Source of the DNA: Novosphingobium sp. JCM 18896 | GTDB lineage: Bacteria > Pseudomonadota > Alphaproteobacteria > Sphingomonadales > Sphingomonadaceae | Assembly: GCF_025938095.1 (NCBI RefSeq) | Contig: NZ_JAPCZF010000005.1 | Coordinates: 434,001 to 498,000 of the forward strand | DNA: 64,000 nt | Reading direction: 5' to 3' | Shown: one piece after another, positions 9,228-15,666 of the stretch | Layout: every line of letters begins with the position of its first letter | How positions within the stretch are numbered: the first letter of the stretch is position 1 | Position numbers and translations under genes: made by a program | Notes under the pieces: generated by a model | What the model was told of the DNA's origin: nothing | Database searches by the model: none | Seen by the model: only the letters and a program-made list of their open reading frames with translations

Positions 9228-9267
9228 CGGAATCGCTGTCCGAATTCAGATCAAATTAAACTGTACA

Positions 9268-9282
9268 CGATCACAGTGATCG
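9268..9282. promoter_or_regulatory. 15-bp perfect palindrome upstream of TauD copy B
   Basis: CGATCACAGTGATCG is a perfect inverted repeat with 7-base arms around a central A. It lies 81 bases before the copy B start, in the A+T-richer part of a 135-base gap. A TTGACG at 9294-9299 follows it, although no good -10 box was found at the right distance. It is a probable regulator-binding site, and the TetR at 7741 is the nearest candidate. Confidence 0.45.
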
Positions 9283-9362
9283 CCTCGGCGTCCTTGACGG
9301 CCAGCCCCGCTTGGCAGAAATAGACGCGATTAGTTCGTTTTTCTCATTGATCGGAGTTCGCC

Positions 9363-10214
9363 ATGGCCACCGCCGCCAAGACCCGCCTTTCCGTCGAGGA
9401 CATCAAGCCCGGGATCGGCAGCCGCATCCTCAACAGCAAGGAAGAGCTGCTGCGCGGCGAGAATGCCGAAGAGCTGCGCGACCTGCTCGAGCAGCGCGGC
9501 GTGCTGGTCTTCCCGCAGGTCAACTTCACCGACGAGGAACAGGTTGCCTTCACCAAGACGCTCGGCACCTTCGCGCCGGAAATGACCGACAAGGGCGGTG
9601 AGGACAAGGTCCACCCGATCACGCTCGACGAGAAGGTCAACCCGAGCTCGGCGATCTACCTCAAGGGTTCGCTGTTCTGGCACATCGACGGTACGATGAA
9701 CCAGATGCCGATCCGCGCCTCGCTGCTGCGCTGCGTCGTGCCGTCGCCCAAGGGCACGGGCAACACCGGCGTCGCCAACACCTATGCCGCCTATGAGGCG
9801 CTACCCGAGGACAAGAAGGCCGAATTCGACAGCTATCGCGTCCGCCACGGCGCCTGGCCGACCCTGATGTACTGGAACCCCGAGCCCAACCAGGAACTGC
9901 TCGAGCGCATGCAGGGCATCGGCGACGTCGAGATCCCGCTGGTCTGGAACCACGAGTCCGGCCGCAAGTCGCTGGTGATCGGCAACACCGCGCACACCAT
10001 CGTCGGCAAGGACCACTTCGAGAGCGTCCGCATCCTCAACTGGCTGCGCGAGTGGGCGACCCAGGAGCAGTTCGTCTACAGCCACGAGTGGTCGGTCGGC
10101 GACATGATCATCTGGGACAACACCGGCACGATGCACCGTGCCGAGGCCTATGATCCCGCCACGGGCCGCATGATGGTCCGCACCAAGCTGGAGGGCGAAG
10201 AGCCGCTGCAGTAA
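9363..10214 (+). CDS. TauD/TfdA-type 2-oxoglutarate dioxygenase, copy B
   Basis: A 283-residue non-haem iron 2-oxoglutarate oxygenase. Iron ligands are H107 and D109 in FWHIDG and H258 in TMHR. R269 and R273 follow at the TauD spacing (+11, +15) for 2-oxoglutarate binding. Compared with copies A and C it has a different segment around residues 120-140 (RCVVPSPKGTGNTG) and around 160-185, which are likely substrate-facing parts. It has its own upstream palindrome and its own terminator, so it appears to be an independently expressed unit. The reaction would be substrate hydroxylation coupled to release of succinate and CO2. Substrate unknown. Confidence 0.93.
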   Translation: MATAAKTRLSVEDIKPGIGSRILNSKEELLRGENAEELRDLLEQRGVLVFPQVNFTDEEQVAFTKTLGTFAPEMTDKGGEDKVHPITLDEKVNPSSAIYLKGSLFWHIDGTMNQMPIRASLLRCVVPSPKGTGNTGVANTYAAYEALPEDKKAEFDSYRVRHGAWPTLMYWNPEPNQELLERMQGIGDVEIPLVWNHESGRKSLVIGNTAHTIVGKDHFESVRILNWLREWATQEQFVYSHEWSVGDMIIWDNTGTMHRAEAYDPATGRMMVRTKLEGEEPLQ

Positions 10215-10241
10215 GCGCGCCTTCGTTTCGAACTTTCGCGG

Positions 10242-10270
10242 CGGCCGCCCTCGCAAGAGGGCGGCCGTTT
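10242..10270 (+). terminator. Hairpin terminator after TauD copy B
   Basis: A perfect 11-base stem (CGGCCGCCCTC paired with GAGGGCGGCCG) closes on a GCAA tetraloop and is followed by TTT. It begins 27 bases after the copy B stop codon. The T tract is short, so termination may be partial. Confidence 0.6.
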
Positions 10271-10329
10271 CGCGGTGGGCTATCCCGTCCAGGACGTTCC
10301 GTCATCAAAACGCTTTGCCCCACTATCTC

Positions 10330-10428
10330 GTCGCCCCTGCGAAGGCAGGGGCCCATCTGACCGAGCCTTCTTGCAGCCTTCGTAGCAGGACGAGAGCTTG
10401 GTTGGGCCCCTGCCTTCGCAGGGGCGAC
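10330..10428. repeat. Inverted pair of REP-like elements with perfect 26-bp arms
   Basis: The left arm (10330-10355) and right arm (10403-10428) are exact reverse complements over 26 bases, separated by 47 bases. Each arm contains an internal hairpin, CCCCTGC-GAAG-GCAGGGG. This is the layout of a bacterial interspersed mosaic element. It lies in the 330-base gap between TauD copies B and C, which otherwise holds only the copy B terminator and the copy C promoter. Confidence 0.8.
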
Positions 10429-10471
10429 AGCTAAGGAGCATCTGCTCGCGATCGGGCCTGCCCCTTTCGCG

Positions 10472-10501
10472 TTGACGCTCGCGCGCGTCGCGCTGTACAA
10501 G
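10472..10501 (+). promoter_or_regulatory. Putative promoter of TauD copy C
   Basis: TTGACG (10472-10477) and TACAAG (10496-10501) are 18 bases apart and match the sigma-70 boxes at five and four of six positions. The expected start near 10508 falls inside an inverted-repeat-like sequence, GTTC-AACAA-GAAC (10503-10515), that could be an operator. Confidence 0.4.
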
Positions 10502-10544
10502 TGTTCAACAAGAACGCCGGCAAGGCATTTGGGAGAACACGAAG

Positions 10545-11393
10545 ATGGCCACGGCCGTATCCTCACGCTGGGAAGTCACCGACGTCGCGCCGAAGATCGG
10601 CTCGGCGATCCACACCGACAAGGCGACCCTGCTGTCGGGCGAGCGCGCGAGCGAGATCCGCGAGATCATGGAGCGCCGCGGGGTCATCGTCTTCCCCGAG
10701 ATCAACCTGACCGACGACGAGCAGATCGCCTTCACCCACACGCTCGGCACTTTCGCGCACGAGGACGGCGAGGCCGCGGGCGGCAAGGATGCGGTCTATC
10801 CGATCACCATGGATTCGAGCATCAACCCGATCGCCGAATACCTGAAGGGCGCCTTCTTCTGGCACCTCGACGGCACGATGTCGGACAAGCCGATCCTCGC
10901 CTCGATCATGAGCGCGCGTGCGCTCGCGCCGGTCGGCGGCGAGACCGACTTCTGCAACACCTATGCCGCCTGGGACGAACTGCCCGAGGAAGACAAGGCC
11001 GCGATCGAGGGGCTGCAGGTCGACCACGCGATGTGGCGTTCGCAGCTCTACGTGAATCCCGAGCCGAGCTATGCGCTGCTCCAGCAGTGGCAGTCGCGCG
11101 GCAAGAACACGCTGCCCTTGGTGTGGAAGCATCGCTCGGGCCGCAAGTCGCTGGTCCTCGGCGCGACCGCGCTGTCGGTTCTCGGCAAGGACCCGACCGA
11201 AAGCGAGTCGTTGCTCGTCCGCCTGCGCGACTGGGCGACGCAGGAGCAGTTCTCCTATCGCCACACCTGGAAGCTCGGCGACATGGTGATCTGGGACAAC
11301 ACCGGCACCATGCACCGAGCGCTGCCCTACGACCACAAGAGCGGCCGGCTGATGATGCGGACCAAGCTCGAGGGCGAAGAAGCCTTCGCTTGA
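10545..11393 (+). CDS. TauD/TfdA-type 2-oxoglutarate dioxygenase, copy C
   Basis: A 282-residue member of the same non-haem iron family as the two preceding dioxygenases. Iron ligands are H107, D109 (FWHLDG) and H257 (TMHR); R268 and R272 supply the 2-oxoglutarate contacts. It shares the middle segment GGETDFCNTYAAWDELPE with copy A and the N-terminal half with copy B, so the three look like an old tandem triplication that has since diverged. The start is the ATG at 10545, preceded by GGGAGAACACGAAG. A single REP hairpin separates it from the SDR gene downstream. The reaction type is assigned with confidence; the substrate is not. Confidence 0.93.
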   Translation: MATAVSSRWEVTDVAPKIGSAIHTDKATLLSGERASEIREIMERRGVIVFPEINLTDDEQIAFTHTLGTFAHEDGEAAGGKDAVYPITMDSSINPIAEYLKGAFFWHLDGTMSDKPILASIMSARALAPVGGETDFCNTYAAWDELPEEDKAAIEGLQVDHAMWRSQLYVNPEPSYALLQQWQSRGKNTLPLVWKHRSGRKSLVLGATALSVLGKDPTESESLLVRLRDWATQEQFSYRHTWKLGDMVIWDNTGTMHRALPYDHKSGRLMMRTKLEGEEAFA

Positions 11394-11420
11394 GGGTGCT
11401 TCGCTAGACAGCCCTTTGAT

Positions 11421-11448
11421 CGTCATCCCCGCCTGCGCGGGGATGACG
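11421..11448. repeat. Single REP-like palindrome
   Basis: CGTCATCCCCGC and GCGGGGATGACG form a perfect 12-base inverted repeat around CTGC. It is a common type of short extragenic palindrome in alphaproteobacteria. It lies 27 bases after TauD copy C and could fold at the 3' end of that message. Confidence 0.75.
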
Positions 11449-11539
11449 GTGGTGGCAGGTGCTGGAGCGGCGTATCCGGAGATTGACCGCTCCCGGCGCA
11501 CGTCGCTAACAACCTGACGAATCGAAATCAGGGAGAGAC

Positions 11540-12409
11540 ATGATGACCCAGCCACCCGTCGCGATCGTCACCGGCTCGAGCCGCGGAGCGGGCAGGGGCA
11601 TCGCCACGGCGCTCGGCTCGCACGGGGCGATCGTCTACGTCACCGGCCGTTCGCAGAAGGAAGGCCAGGCCTCGATGCCGGGGACGATCCACGCCACCGC
11701 GGCCGAGGTGACCGCGGCCGGCGGCCAGGGCATCGCGGTCGCCTGCGACAGCAGCAAGGACGAGGAAGTCGCGGCGCTGGTCGAACGCGTGATCGCCGAG
11801 CAGGGCCGGGTCGACATCCTGATCAACAACGCCTGCGCCATCTACGACGAGCTGTCGATGCCCGGAAACTTCTGGGAAAAGCCGCTCAAGATCGGCGACA
11901 TGATCAACGTCGGCGTGCGTTCGGGCTTCGTCGCGAGCTGGCACGTCGCGCCGCACATGGTGAAGCAAGATCGCGGTCTGATCCTGTTCACCTCGTCGCC
12001 CGGCGCGATGCACTACTGCTTCGGCCCGGCCTACGGCGCGCACAAGGCCGGCATGGACAAGATGGCCTTCGACATGGGCGTCGACTTCGCCGATGCCGGT
12101 TCCAAGGTCGCCGCCGTGTCGATCTGGATGGGCGCGCTGACCTCGGAACGCCTGCTCGAGATGATGGCGGCCGAGCCCGAGAAGTTCAAACACCTCGAAG
12201 GCCAGCTCGAATCCACCGGGCTCACCGGCCACGTCGCCTGGGCGCTCTACAACGATCCCAAGCTGCTCGACTACAACGGCAAGACCCTGGTCGGCGCCGA
12301 CATGGCCAAGCACTACGGCATCACCGACCTCGGCGGCCAGTTCGCGCCCTCGTTCCGCGAGGCGACCGGCATCGCGCCGGTGGAGTACGGCGCCTACAAG
12401 GTTAAGTGA
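11540..12409 (+). CDS. Short-chain dehydrogenase/reductase (DHRS1-like)
   Basis: A 289-residue NAD(P)-dependent oxidoreductase with a Rossmann fold. The cofactor motif is TGSSRGAGRG (residues 11-20), followed by NNAC near residue 97, a catalytic serine in FTSSPG (152-153) and YGAHK (Y165, K169). The GSSRGAGRG form and the length suggest the DHRS1-like branch rather than classical 250-residue SDRs. Two ATGs (11540 and 11543) follow GGGAGAGAC; the second has slightly better spacing. As the last gene of the TauD block, it may oxidise or reduce the product of a dioxygenase. That link rests on position only. Confidence 0.9.
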   Translation: MMTQPPVAIVTGSSRGAGRGIATALGSHGAIVYVTGRSQKEGQASMPGTIHATAAEVTAAGGQGIAVACDSSKDEEVAALVERVIAEQGRVDILINNACAIYDELSMPGNFWEKPLKIGDMINVGVRSGFVASWHVAPHMVKQDRGLILFTSSPGAMHYCFGPAYGAHKAGMDKMAFDMGVDFADAGSKVAAVSIWMGALTSERLLEMMAAEPEKFKHLEGQLESTGLTGHVAWALYNDPKLLDYNGKTLVGADMAKHYGITDLGGQFAPSFREATGIAPVEYGAYKVK

Positions 12410-12444
12410 GCGGCGGCCGCGCAACCTTCATCCCAAGCTCCAAC

Positions 12445-12513
12445 CCTCTCCCGCTCGGCGGGAGAGGCGCGAGACTTGGCCGCGTAGCGGCTTAGTCGCA
12501 GCGGTGAGGGTGG
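12445..12513 (+). repeat. Composite palindromic unit, left copy next to the DUF559 relic
   Basis: The unit starts with a hairpin of the form CTCCCG-CTCG-GCGGGAG, continues with GAGACTTGGC, a second small stem (CCGC-GTA-GCGG) and CTTAGTCGCAGC, and ends in GGTGAGGGTGG. The unit at 42621-42690 has the same order of parts. The final bases of this unit encode the C-terminus and stop codon of the DUF559 gene on the other strand. Confidence 0.75.
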
Positions 12514-12851
12514 TTTAGCGCATTATCGATGGCTCGCAGAACGCCGTCGTTGTTCTCCAGCACTTCGTTGTTCCAGAACCGCACCACGCGATAGCCTGCT
12601 CGCTCGAGAAAGGCCGTCCGCCGCGCGTCGATTTCGTTCCCGTGCTGGCCGCCATCGACCTCTATAATCAGCCTTGCGGAGTGACAGAGGAAGTCCGCTA
12701 CGAATGGCCCTACGGACACTTGCCGGCGGAACTTCCAGCCCGCGAACCGGCGATCCCTGAGGCAATATCAAAGCCGTCGTTCGGCATCGGTCATGTCACG
12801 CCTGAGCTGGCGTGCGTGAGAATTGGTGCGACGTGTGATCGCCACCCTCAT
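12492..12851 (-). pseudogene. DUF559 (Vsr-fold) nuclease gene broken by an in-frame TGA
   Basis: Read leftward from an ATG at 12851, the frame gives MRVAITRRT, then the DUF559 segment DMTDAERRL, then a TGA at 12799-12797. It resumes as YCLRDRRFAGWKFRRQ and runs to a TAA at 12492. The family normally has tryptophan at the stop position (RLW), so a single TGG-to-TGA change would explain the break. The remainder is well preserved: VGPFVADFLC, LIIEVDGGQH with the putative metal-binding Asp, then RTAFLERAGYRVVRFWNNEV. A 75-residue frame restarting at a GTG (12719) lacks the N-terminal third. DUF559 is related to very-short-patch and restriction-type endonucleases. Both gene ends lie inside flanking inverted repeat units. 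An alternative is a sequencing error at the TGA. Confidence 0.75.
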
Positions 12852-12914
12852 CCAACTCCGGCTAGGCGCTGAAGCGCCAAGCCTGCGTATCCTTCTCCCG
12901 CCAGCGGGAGAAGG
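12842..12914 (-). repeat. Composite palindromic unit, right copy (inverted)
   Basis: This is the mirror partner of the unit at 12445-12513. On the plus strand it begins CCACCCTCATCC, passes a GGCGCT-GAA-GCGCC stem and GCGTATCC, and ends in the hairpin TTCTCCCG-CCA-GCGGGAGAA. The plus-strand start of the unit supplies the ATG and first codons of the broken DUF559 gene. No gene lies between it and the oxidoreductase stop at 12955. Confidence 0.75.
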
Positions 12915-12954
12915 GCGATTGCATCCGTTTCCGCCCCCTCCCTTCGCGCTCCGC

Positions 12955-15015
12955 TCAGGCCGCCACCGGTGCCACTTCGATCGGGATCCCCGTGTAGAGC
13001 ACCATCCCCGTCAGCCGGTCGACCTGCTCGACGCTGGTCAGCAGGTTGACGTTCGCCGCCTCGTGCCCGTGCGGGATCGAGGCGACGCCGCGGCGGATCG
13101 TGTCGCTGACGTTCGCGGTCAGCACGATCTCGCCGCGCGTGGTGCTGACGCGCACCGGATCGCCGTGGACGATCCCGTTAGCCTCGGCGTCGGCGGGGTG
13201 GAGGATGATGTCGGCGGGGCTGCCGAGGAAGCTCAGCGCGGCGTTGAGTTTGCGGCGCTGGCGACGCGAGATGAAGCACAGCGGGCGCGGCTGGCCGAGC
13301 AGGGCCTCGTCCTCGGCGCGGAGTTCCTGCCAGAAGCCGACGAGCGCGGGCGGCGCGAGCTTCCAGCCGCCCATGCGCTCGATATGGGCGTCGACCCATT
13401 TGCCGGGGAATTCCATCGGCAGGACCACGGCGCCGTTCGCCGCGACCTCGTCGTAGCTGGCGCGGGCATAGGGCATCAGCGCGGCGAGCATGGCCTCGTC
13501 GGCGCCCTGCTGGAGGTCGCTCTCGGGCACGTAGTCGGGCAGGGGCAGGTCCACCCGGCGCATGATCTCGGCGATCACCCACCAGGCCGAGCGGCGCTCG
13601 CCCTGCGGTTCGACGAGCGCGGGCGTGTGCATCATCGACAGACTGCCCGACAACGTATCCCAGAAGGCGATGTCGGGGCGTTCGACCTGGTCCTTGGTCG
13701 GCAGGACGTGGGTCGAGAGCGCGGTGGTCTCGTTGGCGACGATCTCGAAAGTGACGTGGAGGTCGAGGCTTTCGAGCTGCGGCGTCAGCACGTTGGCATC
13801 GGGGAACGAGCGCAGCAGCGCGCCGCCGAAGTTCATCATCGCGCGGATGTTGCCCGCCGCGATCTCGCCGGGAAGGGCGGCGCAGGGCCAGTCGCCGAAG
13901 ATGCCCGAGACCTCGGGCATGGTCGGCGCGCCGGGGGTGAAGGGATCGTCGAGTACGGGCAGTTCGAAGCTGTCGAACTGGGTGATGAAGCCCGGATGGA
14001 ACCAGGTGCCGCCCTCGCGGTTCATCCGCCCGGTCAGAATGTTGATCACCCAGCCGAGCCAGACGGTGACGTTGGCGCTTTTCGACATGGTCACGCCGGT
14101 GCCCGTCTCGATCGTGACGTGGCCCTTGCGACGGACCGCGGCGAGCAGGTCGGTCAGGTCCGCCTCGGGCACGCCGGCGATCTCGGCCGCCGTGGCGAGG
14201 TCGAAGCCGGCGAGGGCCGCGCGCAGGTCGTCGAGGCCCTGGATCGGCTGGGCCGGCGTCATCGGTCCGCCGTCTATGATCTCGCGCGCCAGCCAGGCGA
14301 GCACGGCATAGTCCTTGCCCGGATAGGGCTGGATGTGGCGGGTCGAGAACTTGGCGGTCTCGGTCAGCAGCGGGTCGATCGTCCAGACTTCGCCGCGCCT
14401 GGCCATCGCGCGGATAGGGCCGGCGGGGTTGAACATGCCGGTGTTGTGGCCGTGGCTGACCATCGGGTTGGTGCCGACATAGACCAGCATGTCGCAGTTC
14501 TTGTCGTCGGTCTTGGGATTGAGTCCGGGGAAGCCGCCGACCTGCATCGCCACGAGCAGCTTGGCCGTGCCGTCGATCGTCAGCGGCGAGAACTTGGGCG
14601 GGGCGACGCCGCCCTTTTCGGCGAGCGCCTTGTAGAAGGTGTCGACCAGCCGATAGCCCGAGGCGTCCATGCCGAGCCCGCTGCCGAAATAGACGCCGAT
14701 CGCCTGGGGGCCGTGCGCGTCGATCACGCCGCGCAGCTTGGCGGCGATGTCGTCGAGCGCCTCGTCCCAGCTCACTTCGACGAGCGCGCCCTGCTTGCGC
14801 ATCATCGGCCGGGTGATCGCATCGGGGTGGTGGTGGATACCGCCGATCGCACGGCCCTTGGGGCAGGAGTAGCCCTTGCTCAGCGGATGCTCGCGGTCGG
14901 CGCGGATCTTGACGATCTGCTCGATGCCGGCCTCGTCGCGCGCGACGTCGACGACCATGCCGCACTGGTTGGTGCAGATCCGGCAATAGGTCTTCTTGCT
15001 GACCGCATTTTCCAC
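12955..15015 (-). CDS. Molybdopterin oxidoreductase of the DMSO-reductase family
   Basis: A cytoplasmic redox enzyme of about 686 residues carrying a bis-MGD molybdenum or tungsten cofactor and one 4Fe-4S cluster. The cluster cysteines are C11, C14, C18 (CRICTNQC) and C51 (SCPKG). The central cofactor domains follow, and a C-terminal dinucleotide-binding domain covers about residues 570-680 (GDPVRVSTTRGEI). There is no Tat signal, and no iron-sulphur or membrane partner gene adjoins it, so its electron partner is unknown. I start it at a GTG (15015) with GGGAG eight bases upstream; a TTG at 15048 would add 11 residues. It is divergent from a TetR gene with a palindrome between them, which implies induction by a small molecule. 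Confidence 0.9.
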   Translation of the reverse strand: MENAVSKKTYCRICTNQCGMVVDVARDEAGIEQIVKIRADREHPLSKGYSCPKGRAIGGIHHHPDAITRPMMRKQGALVEVSWDEALDDIAAKLRGVIDAHGPQAIGVYFGSGLGMDASGYRLVDTFYKALAEKGGVAPPKFSPLTIDGTAKLLVAMQVGGFPGLNPKTDDKNCDMLVYVGTNPMVSHGHNTGMFNPAGPIRAMARRGEVWTIDPLLTETAKFSTRHIQPYPGKDYAVLAWLAREIIDGGPMTPAQPIQGLDDLRAALAGFDLATAAEIAGVPEADLTDLLAAVRRKGHVTIETGTGVTMSKSANVTVWLGWVINILTGRMNREGGTWFHPGFITQFDSFELPVLDDPFTPGAPTMPEVSGIFGDWPCAALPGEIAAGNIRAMMNFGGALLRSFPDANVLTPQLESLDLHVTFEIVANETTALSTHVLPTKDQVERPDIAFWDTLSGSLSMMHTPALVEPQGERRSAWWVIAEIMRRVDLPLPDYVPESDLQQGADEAMLAALMPYARASYDEVAANGAVVLPMEFPGKWVDAHIERMGGWKLAPPALVGFWQELRAEDEALLGQPRPLCFISRRQRRKLNAALSFLGSPADIILHPADAEANGIVHGDPVRVSTTRGEIVLTANVSDTIRRGVASIPHGHEAANVNLLTSVEQVDRLTGMVLYTGIPIEVAPVAA

Positions 15016-15038
15016 GGTTCGAACTCCCAAATCCCAAT

Positions 15039-15058
15039 AAGTGGTCAATCGGCCACTT
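15039..15058. promoter_or_regulatory. 20-bp inverted repeat between oxidoreductase and TetR gene
   Basis: AAGTGG and CCACTT form a perfect 6-base inverted repeat with an 8-base spacer. On the minus strand it lies directly downstream of a TTGACA (15073-15068), so it covers the spacer and -10 region of the oxidoreductase promoter, as expected for a repressor site. The TetR product at 15101 is the obvious candidate ligand. Confidence 0.55.
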
Positions 15059-15100
15059 GTGAAACCTTGTCAACGGGAAGCACTCTGATAGGCCGGGGCG

Positions 15101-15664
15101 ATGGAGTCCGTTCTCGCCGACAAACCGGAGCCCAAGCGCCGCAATCTCGAGCAGACGCGCGCGCGCATCCTCGCGGCCGCGGCCGACGTGTTCACACGCT
15201 CGGGCTATGCCAATTCCGGCCTGCGCGAGATCGCGGTCCAGGCCGAGGTCGCGCCCTCGCTGGTCAGCCGCTACTTCGGCTCAAAGGCGGCGCTGTTCGA
15301 GGAGGCGCTGGTCCACGTCCTGCGCGCCAACTCGGTGTTCACCTGGCAGAAGGTGGGCTTCGGCGAGGCGATGGCGCGGCTGATCCCCGAGCGCAGCAAT
15401 ACCAACATCACCGTCATGCTGGTGACCGCGCTCGCCGATCCCGAGGCGAAGGAGATTGCCCGCCGCGTCTCGCGTGAGCACATGATCCAGCCGCTGGTCG
15501 ACTGGCTGGGGCCGCCGCACGCGCTCGAACGCGCGATGGACCTGTTCGCGCTGATGACGGGCTTCGTCATCCAGATGGACGGTCTCTATCCCGAGACGAT
15601 CCCCGACCATTCGCTGCGCTGGCTCGCGCGTTCGCTCCAGGCGATCGTCGACGGCGAGGATTGA
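15101..15664 (+). CDS. TetR-family regulator, divergent from the molybdopterin oxidoreductase
   Basis: A 187-residue repressor with a TetR-type DNA-binding domain in residues 15-65: ILAAAADVFTRSGY, then LREIAVQAEVAPSLVSRYFGSK. The C-terminal half resembles the broad TetR_C group and gives no inducer. The intergenic space to the oxidoreductase is only 85 bases and contains a 20-base palindrome, so it most likely represses that gene and itself. The downstream kinase-fold gene begins within a few bases of its stop and is probably co-transcribed. Confidence 0.9.
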   Translation: MESVLADKPEPKRRNLEQTRARILAAAADVFTRSGYANSGLREIAVQAEVAPSLVSRYFGSKAALFEEALVHVLRANSVFTWQKVGFGEAMARLIPERSNTNITVMLVTALADPEAKEIARRVSREHMIQPLVDWLGPPHALERAMDLFALMTGFVIQMDGLYPETIPDHSLRWLARSLQAIVDGED

Positions 15665-15666
15665 CG

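Noticed and set aside
12642..12872. A 76-codon plus-strand frame inside the DUF559 region
   Set aside because: It is the reverse of the DUF559 relic, has no ribosome site and resembles nothing known.
12823..15477. An 884-codon open frame on the plus strand across the molybdopterin oxidoreductase and TetR genes
   Set aside because: It is antisense to a well-conserved enzyme, is dominated by Arg, Gly and Asp, and has no family motif. Such frames are expected in high-G+C genes read backwards.
15661..15666. TTG start of the kinase-fold gene overlapping the TetR stop
   Set aside because: It would leave no spacing to the GAGGA ribosome site, whereas the GTG at 15667 has ideal spacing.
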